DNA of 43,517 bases, taken from the NCBI RefSeq assembly GCF_012275575.1, contig NZ_NPIH01000219.1:1-43517 (forward strand), written 5' to 3'. Each line of letters starts with the position of its first letter. Position 1 is the stretch's first letter. The position numbers and the translations under genes were made by a program. Of this stretch, positions 1 to 10,116 are shown piece after piece. This DNA is from Paraburkholderia sp. SG-MS1. GTDB taxonomy: Bacteria > Pseudomonadota > Gammaproteobacteria > Burkholderiales > Burkholderiaceae. The notes beneath the pieces were generated by a model. It saw only the letters and a program-made list of their open reading frames with translations. It did not search any database and was not told the origin of the DNA.

Positions 1-1
1 G

Positions 2-1219
2 GGGGGGGCGGCGCGCATGGCGGGCCGCACTGGCGGCAGCGGGCTCGCGAGCGCCGTCAACGGTGTGCGTCCGCTGCGTTCGCGGATGCTCGACTACGAT
101 CACTCGCTACTGTGGGTCGTGGTCGCACTGCTCGGACTCGGCGTCGTGATGGTGTACTCGGCGTCGATCGCGATGCCCGATTCGCCAAAGTACGCGTCGT
201 ATCGCGATTACGCGTTCCTCGTGCGCCAGATCATTTTCGTGACGATGGGCGCGGTGGTCGGCGTCGTGTCGTTCCGCATCCCGATCTCGACGTGGGACAA
301 GTACGCGCCGAAGCTCTTCCTGATCTCGCTCGTCGCGCTGGTGATCGTGCTGATCCCGCACGTCGGCAAGGGCGTGAACGGTGCGCGCCGCTGGATTCCG
401 CTCGGCATCACGAACATGCAGCCGTCGGAAATCATGAAGCTCGCGGTGACGATCTACGCGGCCAACTACACGGTGCGCAAGCAGGAATACATGCACAGCT
501 TCGCCAAGGGCTTTCTGCCGATGGCGGTCGCGGTCGGTCTCGTCGGCGCGTTGCTGCTGCTCGAACCGGATATGGGCGCGTTCATGGTGATCGCGGCGAT
601 CGCGATGGGCGTGCTGTTTCTCGGCGGGGTGAACGGCAAGCTGTTCGGCGGGCTGGTGGCCACTGCGGTGGGCACGTTCAGCTTGCTGGTGTGGGCGTCG
701 CCGTGGCGTCGTGAGCGGATCTTCGCGTACCTCGATCCGTGGGACGACCGTTACGCGCAGGGCAAGGCCTATCAATTGACGCACTCGCTGATCGCGTTCG
801 GACGCGGCGAGTGGTTCGGCGTGGGCCTCGGCGGCAGCGTCGAGAAACTCAACTATCTGCCGGAAGCGCATACCGACTTCATCCTCGCGGTGATCGGCGA
901 GGAACTCGGATTCGTCGGCGTGCTGGTCGTGATCTTGATGTTCTACTGGATCGTGCGCCGCTCGTTCGAGATCGGCCGTCAGGCGCTCGCACTCGATCGC
1001 ACGTTCGCGGGTCTCGTCGCGAAGGGCGTGGGCATCTGGTTCGGCGCGCAGACGTTCATCAACATGGGTGTGAATCTCGGCTTGCTGCCCACTAAAGGTC
1101 TCACGCTGCCGCTCGTCAGCTATGGCGGCTCGGGCATTTTGCTGAACTGTGTCGCGGTCGCTGTGTTGATGCGCGTGGATTACGAGAACCGTGTGCTGAT
1201 GCGCGGGGGCAAAGTATGA
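2..1219 (+). CDS. ftsW: Septal peptidoglycan glycosyltransferase FtsW (5' partial)
   Basis: SEDS-family multi-pass membrane glycosyltransferase that polymerises lipid II at the division septum together with FtsI. Counting from the first visible ATG at 17 (400 aa), the conserved RRWI segment is near residues 124-127, QPSE near 135-138, the PEAHTDF loop at 282-288 with the presumed catalytic Asp287, and a SYGGSG motif near the C-terminus. About ten hydrophobic segments are visible. The frame is open to the window edge, with Gly/Ala/Arg codons before ATG 17 and no ribosome binding site. Burkholderia FtsW proteins carry a Gly-rich cytoplasmic extension here, so the true start is probably outside the window. 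The stop overlaps murG by 4 bp (ATGA), which indicates translational coupling within the dcw cluster. Confidence 0.95.
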   Translation, partial: GGAARMAGRTGGSGLASAVNGVRPLRSRMLDYDHSLLWVVVALLGLGVVMVYSASIAMPDSPKYASYRDYAFLVRQIIFVTMGAVVGVVSFRIPISTWDKYAPKLFLISLVALVIVLIPHVGKGVNGARRWIPLGITNMQPSEIMKLAVTIYAANYTVRKQEYMHSFAKGFLPMAVAVGLVGALLLLEPDMGAFMVIAAIAMGVLFLGGVNGKLFGGLVATAVGTFSLLVWASPWRRERIFAYLDPWDDRYAQGKAYQLTHSLIAFGRGEWFGVGLGGSVEKLNYLPEAHTDFILAVIGEELGFVGVLVVILMFYWIVRRSFEIGRQALALDRTFAGLVAKGVGIWFGAQTFINMGVNLGLLPTKGLTLPLVSYGGSGILLNCVAVAVLMRVDYENRVLMRGGKV

Positions 1220-2334
1220 CCGCTCTCCACCAACGCACGCTGATGGTGATGGCCGGCGGCACCGGAGGACATGTGTTCCCGGGGCTTGCGGTCGCGCATC
1301 TGATGCAGGCGTGGGGCTGGAAGGTGGTATGGCTCGGCAACCCCGCGGGCATGGAAGCGACGCTGGTGCCGAAGCACGGCATCCCGATGGAATACGTGCG
1401 CTTCGGCGGACTGCGCGGTAAAGGTCTGAAGACCAAGCTGATGCTGCCGCTGAATCTGCTGCGCGCGTGCACGCAGAGCCTCTCCGTGCTGCGTCGCGTG
1501 AAGCCGGACGTGGTGCTCGGCATGGGCGGCTATATCACGTTCCCGGCCGGATTGATGACCGCGTTGAGCGGCCGTCCGCTGGTGCTGCATGAACAGAATT
1601 CGATCGCGGGTCTCGCCAACAAGGTGCTCGCGAAACTCGCCAAACGCGTGCTGGTTGCGTTTCCGAATGCGCTGCCGCACGGTGAATGGACCGGCAATCC
1701 GATTCGTGAGGAACTTGCGCGCGCGATTGCACCCAAAGCACGCTACGCGCAACGCACGGGTCCGCTGAATCTGCTGGTGGTGGGCGGCAGTCTCGGTGCG
1801 GCGGCGTTGAACGAAGTGGTGCCGCGCGCGGTCGCGCTGCTTGGCTCCAACGAACGGCCGCGCATCGTGCATCAGGCGGGTGCGAAGCATATCGAAGCGC
1901 TGCGCGAGAACTACGCGGCAGCGGGTCTCCAAAGCGGAGCCGAAGTCGAACTCGTGCCGTTCATCGACGACATGACGAGCGCGTACGCGAAGGCCGACCT
2001 CGTGATTTGCCGCTCCGGCGCGATGACGGTGTCGGAGATTTCGGCGGTGGGCGTGGCGGCGTTTTTCGTGCCGTTCCCCTATGCAGTAGACGATCACCAG
2101 ACCACCAATGCAGCGTTTCTCGCCGATAACGGCGCGGCGCTAGTCGTGCAGCAACGCGATCTGTCGGCGGACACCCTCGCCGACTGGTTGCGCAGCCAGA
2201 CGCGGGAAAGTCTCGCGGAAATGGCGGAGCGTTCGCGCTCGCTCGCGAAACCCGACGCCACGGAGCAGGTCGCGCAGATTTGCGCGACCGTGGCGGGTTC
2301 GATTTCGGGCGCGAGCCCAGAAGGAAAGCAATGA
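1216..2334 (+). CDS. murG: UDP-GlcNAc:lipid I N-acetylglucosaminyltransferase MurG
   Basis: Peripheral inner-membrane GT-B glycosyltransferase that adds GlcNAc to undecaprenyl-PP-MurNAc-pentapeptide (lipid I), giving lipid II. The 372-residue product has the N-terminal glycine loop GGTGGH at 14-19, HEQN at 125-128, the second glycine loop GGSLGA at 190-195, and the UDP-GlcNAc-binding SGAMTVSE at 267-274, in the order and length expected for MurG. The ATG overlaps the ftsW stop (ATGA) and its own stop overlaps the murC start in the same way. Lipid II made here is the substrate of FtsW just upstream. Confidence 0.97.
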   Translation: MTALHQRTLMVMAGGTGGHVFPGLAVAHLMQAWGWKVVWLGNPAGMEATLVPKHGIPMEYVRFGGLRGKGLKTKLMLPLNLLRACTQSLSVLRRVKPDVVLGMGGYITFPAGLMTALSGRPLVLHEQNSIAGLANKVLAKLAKRVLVAFPNALPHGEWTGNPIREELARAIAPKARYAQRTGPLNLLVVGGSLGAAALNEVVPRAVALLGSNERPRIVHQAGAKHIEALRENYAAAGLQSGAEVELVPFIDDMTSAYAKADLVICRSGAMTVSEISAVGVAAFFVPFPYAVDDHQTTNAAFLADNGAALVVQQRDLSADTLADWLRSQTRESLAEMAERSRSLAKPDATEQVAQICATVAGSISGASPEGKQ

Positions 2335-3734
2335 AACATATCGTCAAACACATTCACTTTGTCGGCATCGGCGGTGTCGGCATGAGCGGCATCGCGGAGG
2401 TGCTGGTCAACCTGGGCTATCTGGTAAGCGGCTCGGATCTGTCGAGCAACGCGGTCACGGATCGCCTCGCCGCGCTCGGCGCGCGTATCGCGATCGGCCA
2501 CGCGGCGGAGAACATCGAAGGCGCGAACGCGGTAGTGGTTTCCACGGCGGTGCGCAGCGACAACCCCGAGGTGCTGGCCGCGCGTCATCGCCGCATTCCG
2601 ATCGTGCCGCGCGCGGTGATGCTCGCGGAACTGATGCGCCTGAAGCAGGGCATTGCGATTGCCGGCACGCACGGCAAGACGACGACCACGTCGCTGGTGG
2701 CGAGCGTGCTGGCCGCGGGCGGGCTCGATCCGACCTTCGTGATCGGTGGGCGGCTCATCAGCGCAGGCGCGAATGCGCGACTCGGCACGGGCGACTTCAT
2801 CGTCGCCGAAGCGGACGAATCAGACGCGTCGTTCCTGAACCTGTTTCCGGTGATCGAGGTCATCACGAACATCGACGCCGATCACATGGACACCTACGGT
2901 CACGACTTCGCGCGGCTCAAGCAGGCGTTCATCGAATTCACGCACCGTCTGCCGTTTTACGGCATCGCGGTGCTGTGCGTCGACGATCCGAACGTGAAGG
3001 AGATTCTGCCGTTCGTGTCGAAGCCGATCATCCGCTACGGTCTCGCACCGGACGCGCAGGTCCGCGCGGTGAACGTAGAGGCGCGCGACGGCAAGATGCA
3101 TTTCACGGCGATGCGCGAAGACGCGGCGCCGCTCGACATCGTGTTGAACCTGCCGGGCGAGCACAACGTGCAGAACGCGCTGGCCGCGATTGCGATTGCG
3201 ACTGAACTTGAAGTGAAAGATGCCGATATCCAGCGAGCGCTCGCGGATTTCAACGGCGTGGGCCGGCGCTTCCAGCGCTATGGCGAAGTACCGGTTGCAG
3301 CCGAGGGCAAGGTCGCGGGCGCTTACACGCTGGTCGATGACTACGGTCACCACCCGGTCGAGATGGCGGCCACGGTGGCGGCGGCGCGCGGCGCATTCCC
3401 GGGCCGCCGTCTGGTGCTCGCATTCCAGCCGCACCGCTTCACGCGCACGCGCGATTGCTTCGAGGATTTCGTGAAGGTGTTGTCGACCGTCGATGCGCTC
3501 GTGCTGACCGAAGTCTATTCAGCCGGCGAGTCGCCGATCGTCGCCGCGGACGGCCGTGCGTTGGCGCGCGCGCTGCGAGTGGCGGGCAAGGTCGAACCGG
3601 TGTTCGTCGATACGGTGGATGAAGTGCCGGGCGCGCTCGCAGCAGTGGTGCGCGACGGGGATGTGGTGATTACGATGGGCGCGGGTTCGATCGGCGGTGT
3701 GCCGGGTCGCCTCGCGCAGGAACCGAAGGTGTGA
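2331..3734 (+). CDS. murC: UDP-N-acetylmuramate--L-alanine ligase MurC
   Basis: ATP-dependent Mur ligase that adds L-Ala to UDP-MurNAc, the first amino acid of the peptidoglycan stem peptide, in the cytoplasm. Start chosen at ATG 2331: it follows an AAGGAAAG ribosome binding site at 2321-2328 and overlaps the murG stop by 4 bp. An in-frame TTG at 2280 would add 17 residues lying inside murG and is rejected. The 467-aa protein has the dinucleotide-like GIGGVGMSG at 12-20, the ATP loop GTHGKTTT at 112-119, and the C-terminal Mur ligase domain with the YGHHP motif. Length matches the family. Confidence 0.97.
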   Translation: MKHIVKHIHFVGIGGVGMSGIAEVLVNLGYLVSGSDLSSNAVTDRLAALGARIAIGHAAENIEGANAVVVSTAVRSDNPEVLAARHRRIPIVPRAVMLAELMRLKQGIAIAGTHGKTTTTSLVASVLAAGGLDPTFVIGGRLISAGANARLGTGDFIVAEADESDASFLNLFPVIEVITNIDADHMDTYGHDFARLKQAFIEFTHRLPFYGIAVLCVDDPNVKEILPFVSKPIIRYGLAPDAQVRAVNVEARDGKMHFTAMREDAAPLDIVLNLPGEHNVQNALAAIAIATELEVKDADIQRALADFNGVGRRFQRYGEVPVAAEGKVAGAYTLVDDYGHHPVEMAATVAAARGAFPGRRLVLAFQPHRFTRTRDCFEDFVKVLSTVDALVLTEVYSAGESPIVAADGRALARALRVAGKVEPVFVDTVDEVPGALAAVVRDGDVVITMGAGSIGGVPGRLAQEPKV

Positions 3735-3735
3735 G

Positions 3736-4677
3736 ATGAGCAGTATCGACCCTAAACAATTCGGCAAAGTGGCAGTGCTGCTCGGTGGAGATTCCGCCGA
3801 GCGCGAGGTATCGCTCAACTCCGGACGTCTCGTGTTGCAGGGCCTGCGCGACGCCGGCGTCGACGCGCATGCGTTCGATCCGGCCGAGCGTCCGCTCGCC
3901 GCGTTGAAAGAAGAAGGCTTCGTGCGCGCGTTCAACGCGCTGCATGGCGGCTACGGCGAGAACGGCCAGATTCAGGGCGCACTCGACTTCTACGGCATCA
4001 AGTACACCGGCAGCGGCGTGCTCGGCTCGGCGCTGGGTCTCGACAAGTTCCGCACCAAGCTCGTGTGGCAGCAGCTCGGCATTCCGACGCCGCCGTTCGA
4101 AGCGGTGCTGCGCGGTGACGACTACGCAGCGCGCGCGAAGGATATCGTCGCGAAGCTCGGCTTGCCGCTCTTCGTGAAACCGGCGAGCGAAGGGTCGAGC
4201 GTCGCGGTGATCAAGGTGAAGAGCGCGGACGCATTGCCCGCCGCGCTGATCGAAGCGGTCAGGTACGACAAGATCGTCGTGGTCGAAAAGAGCATCGAAG
4301 GCGGCGGCGAATACACCGCGTGCATTGCCGGGGACCTGGACCTGCCGGTGATCCGCATCGTGCCGGCCGGCGAGTTCTACGACTACCACGCGAAGTACAT
4401 CGCCAACGACACGCAGTATCTGATTCCGTGCGGTCTGGCGGCGGACGAGGAAGCGCGTTTGAAAGTGCTGGCGCGCCGTGCGTTCGACGTGCTCGGCTGC
4501 ACCGATTGGGGCCGCGCCGATTTCATGCTCGACGGCGACGGCAATCCGTACTTTCTGGAAGTGAACACGGCGCCTGGCATGACCGATCATTCGCTGCCGC
4601 CGAAAGCGGCGCGCGCGGTGGGCATCAGCTATCAGGAACTGGTTGTCGGCGTGTTGGCGCTGACGCTGCAGGATTAA
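3736..4677 (+). CDS. ddlB: D-alanine--D-alanine ligase
   Basis: ATP-grasp enzyme that makes D-Ala-D-Ala for the pentapeptide terminus. The start is ATG 3736, one base after the murC stop; the frame continues upstream into murC without a better start. The 313-aa product shows AEREVSL at 21-27, HGGYGENG at 70-77, the SEGSSV loop at 151-156, and the metal and D-Ala binding segment EVNTAPGMT at 275-283. Its position between murC and ftsQ is the canonical dcw position of ddlB, which separates it from any ddlA elsewhere in the genome. Confidence 0.96.
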   Translation: MSSIDPKQFGKVAVLLGGDSAEREVSLNSGRLVLQGLRDAGVDAHAFDPAERPLAALKEEGFVRAFNALHGGYGENGQIQGALDFYGIKYTGSGVLGSALGLDKFRTKLVWQQLGIPTPPFEAVLRGDDYAARAKDIVAKLGLPLFVKPASEGSSVAVIKVKSADALPAALIEAVRYDKIVVVEKSIEGGGEYTACIAGDLDLPVIRIVPAGEFYDYHAKYIANDTQYLIPCGLAADEEARLKVLARRAFDVLGCTDWGRADFMLDGDGNPYFLEVNTAPGMTDHSLPPKAARAVGISYQELVVGVLALTLQD

Positions 4678-4701
4678 CCGGGGCGACCCGAAAGCAACAC
4701 C

Positions 4702-5454
4702 ATGTGGAACAACGTTCGCCAGCTCAATCTCGCCACCAATGCATTGCATGTGTTGCTGGTGCTCGTGCTGCTGGCGGCGGGCGGTTACTGGCTGATCCAG
4801 CGCCCGAATTTCGCGCTGCGCGAAATCCAGATCGACGGCGACACCGAGCACATCAATTCGCCGACGGTGCGCGCCGGTGTAGTGGGGCGGTTGAAGGGCA
4901 ACTTTTTCACGGTCGATCTCGACGTCGCGCGGCAGGCGTTCGAGCAGATGCCGTGGGTGCGTCACGCGAGCGTGCGGCGGGTCTGGCCCAATGCGCTGGC
5001 TGTCACGCTCGAGGAGTACAAACCGCTGGGAACGTGGGGCAGCGATCAGCTGGTCAGCGTCGACGGCGAGCTGTTCACCGCGAACCAGGGCGAGCTCGAA
5101 GAAGATCTGCCCGCGTTCGATGGCCCGGACGGCACGGCAAAAGAGGTGGTCGCGCGTTATCACGACTTCCAGAAGTGGTTTGCGCCGCTGGGCGCGACGC
5201 CGGACGAAGTGACACTGTCGCCGCGCTACGCGTGGACGGTGAAGCTGTCGAACGGCACGCAGGTTGAACTTGGACGCGAACGCAATCAGGACACGCTGCT
5301 CGATCGCAGCAAGCGCCTGACGGCGGCGTGGAGCGCGGTGACGCAACGTTGGGGAAAGGATATCGAGTATGCGGACTTGCGCTATCCGAACGGTTTCGCG
5401 ATTCGCGCGGCTGGCATGCGCTTTATCAGCGAACCCGACAAGGGCAAGAAGTAA
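4702..5454 (+). CDS. ftsQ: Cell division protein FtsQ
   Basis: Bitopic inner-membrane divisome scaffold that links early (FtsK) and late (FtsB/FtsL) division proteins. The 250-aa protein has a short cytoplasmic N-terminus, one transmembrane helix at about 15-32, a POTRA domain at about 37-106, and a beta-rich FtsQ domain to the C-terminus. ATG 4702 is 24 bp after ddlB; the ribosome binding site is weak, as is common for this gene. Identification rests on the domain layout and on the ddlB-ftsQ-ftsA context. Confidence 0.95.
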   Translation: MWNNVRQLNLATNALHVLLVLVLLAAGGYWLIQRPNFALREIQIDGDTEHINSPTVRAGVVGRLKGNFFTVDLDVARQAFEQMPWVRHASVRRVWPNALAVTLEEYKPLGTWGSDQLVSVDGELFTANQGELEEDLPAFDGPDGTAKEVVARYHDFQKWFAPLGATPDEVTLSPRYAWTVKLSNGTQVELGRERNQDTLLDRSKRLTAAWSAVTQRWGKDIEYADLRYPNGFAIRAAGMRFISEPDKGKK

Positions 5455-5481
5455 ACGGACATCACACGCAATGAGCACGCT

Positions 5482-6714
5482 ATGAGTAAAGACTATAAAG
5501 ATCTGCTGGTCGCCCTCGACATCGGGACGTCGAAGGTCGTGGCCATCGTCGCCGAGTTGAAGGGCGAGGGTCACTACGAGGTGATCGGCCTCGGCCAGAG
5601 CGAATCGAAGGGGCTCAAGAAAGGCGTCGTGGTGAATATCGAGGCCACCGTGCAGTCGATTCAGCGCGCGCTCGAAGAAGCCGAGCTGATGGCCGACTGC
5701 AAGATCACGAATGTGTTCACCGGGATCGCTGGCAGCCATATCCGCAGCTTCAATTCGAGCGGCATGGTGGCGATCAAGGAGAAGGAAGTCACGCAGACGG
5801 ACGTCGCGCGCGTGATCGAAACGGCGAAGGCGATCAATATCCCGACCGATCAGCAGGTGCTGCATATCCTGACGCAGGAATTCATCATCGACGGTCAGGA
5901 AGATGTGCGCGAGCCGATCGGCATGAGCGGCATCCGCCTCGAAGTGAAAGTGCACATCGTCACGGGCGCGGTGAGCGCGGCGCAGAACATCGTCAAGTGT
6001 GTGCGCCGCTGCGGGCTCGAAGTGAACGATCTGATTCTGCAGCCGCTCGCGTCGTCGCTCGCGGTGCTGACGGAAGACGAGAAGGAACTCGGCGTGGTGC
6101 TGGTCGATATCGGCGGCGGTACGACGGACATTGCGATTTTCAGCGAAGGCGCGATCCGTCATACGGCCGTGATTCCGATCGCCGGCGACCAGATCACGAG
6201 CGACATCGCGATGGCCTTGCGCACGCCGACGCCGGACGCCGAAGACATCAAGGTCGATTACGGCATCGCCAAGCAGGCACTCGCCGAACCGGACGAGATG
6301 ATCGAAGTGCCGGGTCTCGGCGAGCGCGGTCCGCGCACGCTGTCGCGCCAGGCGCTGGCCGCGGTGGTCGAGCCGCGCGTCGAAGAACTGTTTTCGCTCG
6401 TGCAGCAGGTGGTGCGCGAGTCGGGTTACGAGGAACTGCTGAGCTCCGGCGTCGTGCTGACCGGCGGCGCGTCGATGATGCTCGGCATGGTCGAACTGGG
6501 TGAAGACATTTTCCTGAAGCCGGTGCGCATCGGCGTGCCGGAATACGCGGGCGGTCTCGCCGACGTCGTGCGCAATCCGCGCTATTCGACGGCGATGGGC
6601 TTGCTCGTCGAAGGACGCTCGCAACGCATGCGCGGCCGCAAGGTCGCGGTGCAGTCGGGCTCGATGGGACAGGTGTTCACGCGCATGAAGGACTGGTTCC
6701 TCGGAAACTTCTGA
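5482..6714 (+). CDS. ftsA: Cell division protein FtsA
   Basis: Actin-like ATPase that tethers FtsZ filaments to the membrane and recruits later divisome proteins. In 410 residues it shows the phosphate-1 motif DIGTSKV at 13-19, the SHS2 (1C) region between about 85 and 165, the phosphate-2 motif DIGGGTTD near 207-214, and the C-terminal amphipathic membrane-targeting helix with aromatic and basic residues at about 396-410. It starts 27 bp after ftsQ and is followed by a 157-bp gap before ftsZ. Confidence 0.97.
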   Translation: MSKDYKDLLVALDIGTSKVVAIVAELKGEGHYEVIGLGQSESKGLKKGVVVNIEATVQSIQRALEEAELMADCKITNVFTGIAGSHIRSFNSSGMVAIKEKEVTQTDVARVIETAKAINIPTDQQVLHILTQEFIIDGQEDVREPIGMSGIRLEVKVHIVTGAVSAAQNIVKCVRRCGLEVNDLILQPLASSLAVLTEDEKELGVVLVDIGGGTTDIAIFSEGAIRHTAVIPIAGDQITSDIAMALRTPTPDAEDIKVDYGIAKQALAEPDEMIEVPGLGERGPRTLSRQALAAVVEPRVEELFSLVQQVVRESGYEELLSSGVVLTGGASMMLGMVELGEDIFLKPVRIGVPEYAGGLADVVRNPRYSTAMGLLVEGRSQRMRGRKVAVQSGSMGQVFTRMKDWFLGNF

Positions 6715-6871
6715 CGCAACGGTTTTGCTGCACAGATTTAGCTGAACGGGTTTCGAACGGGTTCTAAAAAATACGCGCTGGTGCCGGCGGCCGGCGCGCG
6801 ACAGGCGGTTGCCCGATCTCCTGCCGAATAACGGCCGAGTGGCTGTAATTTTTTATCTTGACGGAGGCAAC

Positions 6872-8074
6872 ATGGAATTCCAGATGCTGGAAACCGAAAC
6901 GAACGGCACCATCATCAAGGTGGTCGGAGTAGGTGGCGCTGGCGGCAATGCCGTTCAGCACATGATCAACAAAGGCGTGCAAGGCGTCGACTTCATCGTA
7001 ATGAACACGGACGCGCAGGCACTGTCGCGTTCGCGCGCTACCGCGGTGATCCAGCTCGGCAACACGGGTCTGGGCGCAGGCGCCAAGCCGGAAATGGGCC
7101 GCGCCGCAGCGGAAGAAGCCCGTGAGCGCATCGCCGACGCACTGCGCGGCGCACACATGGTCTTCATCACGGCCGGCATGGGCGGCGGCACGGGCACGGG
7201 TGCAGCACCGGTGGTCGCGCAGATCGCCAAGGAAATGGGCATCCTGACCGTCGGTGTGGTCAGCAAGCCGTTCGAGTTCGAAGGCGGCAAGCGTATGCGC
7301 GTCGCTGAAGCCGGTTCGCAGCAACTGGAGGATCACGTCGATTCGCTGATCGTCGTTCTGAACGACAAGCTGTTCGAGGTGATGGGCGACGACGCCGAGA
7401 TGGACAAGTGCTTCCAGTGCGCTGACGACGTTCTGAACAACGCTGTGGCCGGCATCGCGGAAATCATCAACGTCGACGGTCTGGTGAACGTTGACTTCGA
7501 AGACGTCAAGACGGTGATGGGCGAGCAGGGCAAAGCGATGATGGGCACGGCGACGGTGGCCGGCGTCGATCGCGCGCGTCTGGCCGCCGAACAGGCTGTC
7601 GCCAGCCCGCTGCTGGAAGGTGTGGATCTGTCGGGCGCGCGTGGCGTGCTGGTCAACATCACGTCGAGCCGTTCGCTGCGTCTGTCGGAAACGCGCGAAG
7701 TGATGAACACCATCAAGAGCTATGCTGCTGAAGACGCGACCGTGATTTTCGGCGCGGTGTACGACGATGCGATGGGCGACGCGCTGCGCGTGACGGTCGT
7801 GGCAACGGGTCTGGGCCGCGCGGCGAAGAAGCAGCAATCGGCACCGATGACGCTGCTGCGCACCGGCACCGACAACCAGCCGATCGGCGCGATGCAGCAC
7901 ACAGCGTATGCCCCGTCGGCGTCACACGCGAGCACGGCCGATTACGGCGCGCTGGACACGCCGGCAGTGTGGCGCACCTCGCGCGATACAGCCGCTTCGC
8001 ACGTGCAGGCGCTGCAGGAAAAGGGCGTCGACACGTACGACATTCCGGCATTCCTGCGCAAGCAGGCGGACTGA
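6872..8074 (+). CDS. ftsZ: Cell division GTPase FtsZ
   Basis: Tubulin-like GTPase that forms the Z ring. Start set at ATG 6872, preceded by ACGGAGGC at 6861-6868; an in-frame upstream start at 6809 would add 21 atypical residues in the intergenic gap. The 400-aa product has the nucleotide-binding GVGGAGGN at 19-26, the tubulin signature GGGTGTG at 104-110, a disordered linker from about 320, and the conserved C-terminal tail DIPAFLRKQAD, which binds FtsA, ZapD and other partners. It closes the dcw cluster. zapD, encoding an FtsZ-bundling partner, lies in the same window. Confidence 0.98.
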   Translation: MEFQMLETETNGTIIKVVGVGGAGGNAVQHMINKGVQGVDFIVMNTDAQALSRSRATAVIQLGNTGLGAGAKPEMGRAAAEEARERIADALRGAHMVFITAGMGGGTGTGAAPVVAQIAKEMGILTVGVVSKPFEFEGGKRMRVAEAGSQQLEDHVDSLIVVLNDKLFEVMGDDAEMDKCFQCADDVLNNAVAGIAEIINVDGLVNVDFEDVKTVMGEQGKAMMGTATVAGVDRARLAAEQAVASPLLEGVDLSGARGVLVNITSSRSLRLSETREVMNTIKSYAAEDATVIFGAVYDDAMGDALRVTVVATGLGRAAKKQQSAPMTLLRTGTDNQPIGAMQHTAYAPSASHASTADYGALDTPAVWRTSRDTAASHVQALQEKGVDTYDIPAFLRKQAD

Positions 8075-8340
8075 GCGCGCGAGCAGGCTTTCGTTGCCGC
8101 GCTGCGGGTGGTGTCGCAGTGCAGCGTTGGCCGACGAATGCACGAGCGTGGCGGGTGAACGGCGAACAGGCCGCGTATCGTTCAGATTCGCGGCAGGAAA
8201 AGTGCCCTCTTCGGATTCGCGAAGCGGATTGGGCGACTGTCGCCGAACGGTGGAGCCAGTAGTACGTTAAGGCCCAGCCGAATTTCACTGCGACACGAGA
8301 ACGTGCGAGCGATGCTTCGCATCGATGCAAAGGACTGAGC

Positions 8341-8844
8341 ATGATTCAAGCAGGTGACAAGCTGCCCGACGCAACGCTTTTCGAGTTTATCGAAGACGAG
8401 CGGGCGGGCTGCACGTTGGGGCCGAACAGCTTCAGCGTGCGCGAACAGACGGCGGGCAAGCGCGTGGTGATCTTCGGATTGCCGGGCGCGTTCACGCCGA
8501 CCTGTTCGGCCAAACATGTACCGGGTTATGTCGAGCACGCCGGGCAGTTGCGCGCTCTTGGCATCGACGAGATCTGGTGTGTGTCCGTCAACGACGCGTT
8601 CGTAATGGGCGCGTGGGGACGCGATCAGCACGCCTCGGGCAAGGTGCGCATGATGGCGGACGGCAGTGCGGCTTTCACACGGGCGCTCGGTCTCGAGCAG
8701 GATTTGTCGGCGCGCGGCATGGGAATTCGTTCCCAGCGCTACGCGATGGTGGTCGACGACGGCGTGGTCAAGACGTTGAACGTCGAGGCTGCCGGCAAAT
8801 TCGAAGTCAGCGATGCAGGGAGTATTCTCGCCACGTTGAGCTAG
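8341..8844 (+). CDS. Prx5-type peroxiredoxin
   Basis: Thiol peroxidase of the AhpC/TSA superfamily, Prx5 (AHP/PMP20-like) group, reducing H2O2 and organic peroxides in the cytoplasm. The 167-aa protein has the peroxidatic site PGAFTPTCS at 48-56 with Cys55, and the downstream WCVSVNDAFVMGAW segment typical of Prx5. No glutaredoxin domain is fused, and Cys24 is the only other cysteine seen near the N-terminus. ATG 8341 follows AAAGGA at 8330-8335. It sits between ftsZ and lpxC with gaps of 266 and 290 bp, so it is probably a separate transcription unit. Confidence 0.9.
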   Translation: MIQAGDKLPDATLFEFIEDERAGCTLGPNSFSVREQTAGKRVVIFGLPGAFTPTCSAKHVPGYVEHAGQLRALGIDEIWCVSVNDAFVMGAWGRDQHASGKVRMMADGSAAFTRALGLEQDLSARGMGIRSQRYAMVVDDGVVKTLNVEAAGKFEVSDAGSILATLS

Positions 8845-8942
8845 TTGCGCGGCGTCGCGCCTTCGCCTCTCCCCCTGCGCGGATGTGCCGCGTTGTGGCA
8901 GGGCAACGGCGAGCAAGACGCTTTTGTGACAGGCCGTTACGC

Positions 8943-9003
8943 GGGCCGATGACCGGAAACGCCTCCGTTCCGGACATCGGCCCGTCACGCTTTCCCTGAC
9001 GGG
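8943..9003. other. Strong imperfect hairpin with an alternative overlapping stem
   Basis: Within the 290-bp gap between the peroxiredoxin gene and lpxC, arms at 8943-8961 and 8966-8983 pair over about 18 positions (GGGCCGATG with CATCGGCCC at the base) around a CCTC loop. A second stem, CCCGTC at 8981-8986 with GACGGG at 8998-9003, shares three bases with the first, so the two cannot form together. No T-run follows. It may act as a 3' structure for the peroxiredoxin transcript; its role is not established. Confidence 0.5.
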
Positions 9004-9072
9004 CGCCCAGTGAGTAATGCAGCGAAACAGATTGATACGTTCCGCGCAACGACGCTCCTTAGGGTATTGGAG

Positions 9073-9078
9073 TATACT
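9073..9078 (+). promoter_or_regulatory. Possible -10 element upstream of lpxC
   Basis: TATACT (5 of 6 to the sigma70 -10 consensus) lies 57 bp before the lpxC start in an AT-richer patch. No convincing -35 hexamer is present at 16-18 bp, and a TTGATA at 9032-9037 is too far away. Treated as a weak candidate only. Confidence 0.35.
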
Positions 9079-9134
9079 TCGCGCTATGGAATAAAAAGTC
9101 CCGATTGGGATTTTCAATCGAATAGAAGATCACC

Positions 9135-10052
9135 ATGTTGAAGCAGCGCACTATCAAATCAATCGTCAAGACAGTTGGCATCGGCCTGCACTCCGGCCGT
9201 AAGGTCAACCTGACGCTCCGCCCGGCGGTGCCGGACACTGGCATCGTGTTTTCGCGCGTGGATCTGCCCACGCCGGTAGACATTCCGGCGTCGGCGATGG
9301 CGATTGGCGATACGCGTCTCGCTTCCGTGTTGCAGAAAGACGGCGCACGCGTGTCGACCATCGAGCACCTGATGTCCGCCTGCGCCGGTCTCGGCATTGA
9401 CAATCTTTATGTCGACGTCACCGCCGAAGAAATTCCGATCATGGACGGCAGTGCCGGTTCGTTCGTGTTCCTGATCCAGTCGGCGGGTATCGAAGAGCAG
9501 AACGCGGCGAAGAAATTCATCAAGGTCACCAAGCCGGTCGAAATACGCGACGGCGACAAGTTTGCGCGCCTCGATCCGTACTTCGGTTTCAAGCTGAAGT
9601 TCACGATCGACTTCCGTCACCCGGCCGTTGACAAGACCGGCCAGGCGCTGGAAGTGGATTTTGCCAACACGTCGTACGTGCGCGAAATCGCGCGTGCCCG
9701 CACGTTCGGTTTTGCGCATGAAGTGGAAATGATGCGCGAACTGGGTCTGGCACGCGGCGGCAGCATGGACAACGCGATCGTGCTCGACGAATACCGCATT
9801 CTGAACAACGACGGCCTGCGCTACGACGACGAGTTCGTGAAGCACAAGATGCTCGACGCGATCGGCGACCTGTATGTTGTCGGCCATCCGTTGCTGGCAT
9901 CGTACAACGCGTACAAGTCGGGTCACGGCCTGAACAATGCACTGCTGCGCGAGTTGCTGGCGCATGAGGACTCGTACGAAATCGTCACGTTCGAGGACAC
10001 GCAAAAAGCGCCACGCGGCTTCGCGTACGAAACGCAAACGGCATTTGCATGA
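9135..10052 (+). CDS. lpxC: UDP-3-O-acyl-N-acetylglucosamine deacetylase LpxC
   Basis: Zinc metalloamidase that catalyses the first committed step of lipid A synthesis. The 305-aa protein starts MLKQRTIKS as usual and has GIGLHSG at 15-21. Zinc ligands are visible as His78 (in TIEHLMSA), His237 and Asp241 ([10 protein letters not shown]), and the catalytic His264 lies in KSGHGLNN. The length is normal. It is followed by a strong terminator shared with convergent dciA. No FtsH-type regulatory feature can be judged from sequence alone. Confidence 0.98.
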   Translation: MLKQRTIKSIVKTVGIGLHSGRKVNLTLRPAVPDTGIVFSRVDLPTPVDIPASAMAIGDTRLASVLQKDGARVSTIEHLMSACAGLGIDNLYVDVTAEEIPIMDGSAGSFVFLIQSAGIEEQNAAKKFIKVTKPVEIRDGDKFARLDPYFGFKLKFTIDFRHPAVDKTGQALEVDFANTSYVREIARARTFGFAHEVEMMRELGLARGGSMDNAIVLDEYRILNNDGLRYDDEFVKHKMLDAIGDLYVVGHPLLASYNAYKSGHGLNNALLRELLAHEDSYEIVTFEDTQKAPRGFAYETQTAFA

Positions 10053-10083
10053 CGCCTTTGTTTCATCGCGGAAGCAAGCGCAT

Positions 10084-10113
10084 AAAAAACGGCCCACACG
10101 GGCCGTTTTTTTT
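10084..10113. terminator. Bidirectional intrinsic terminator between lpxC and dciA
   Basis: ACGGCCC-ACAC-GGGCCGT stem-loop, flanked by six A on the left and a run of T on the right, lies 31 bp after the lpxC stop and just after the end of dciA on the other strand, so it can serve both convergent genes. Confidence 0.9.
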
Positions 10114-10116
10114 CGT

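Noticed and set aside
3670..6624. Very long minus-strand open frame (984 codons) opposite ddlB-ftsQ-ftsA
   Set aside because: His/Arg/Gln-rich translation without domains, fully antisense to three certain genes; typical mirror frame in GC-rich DNA.
9032..9037. TTGATA as a -35 for lpxC
   Set aside because: It is 35 bp from the TATACT element, far outside the 16-18 bp range, and no other -10 fits it.
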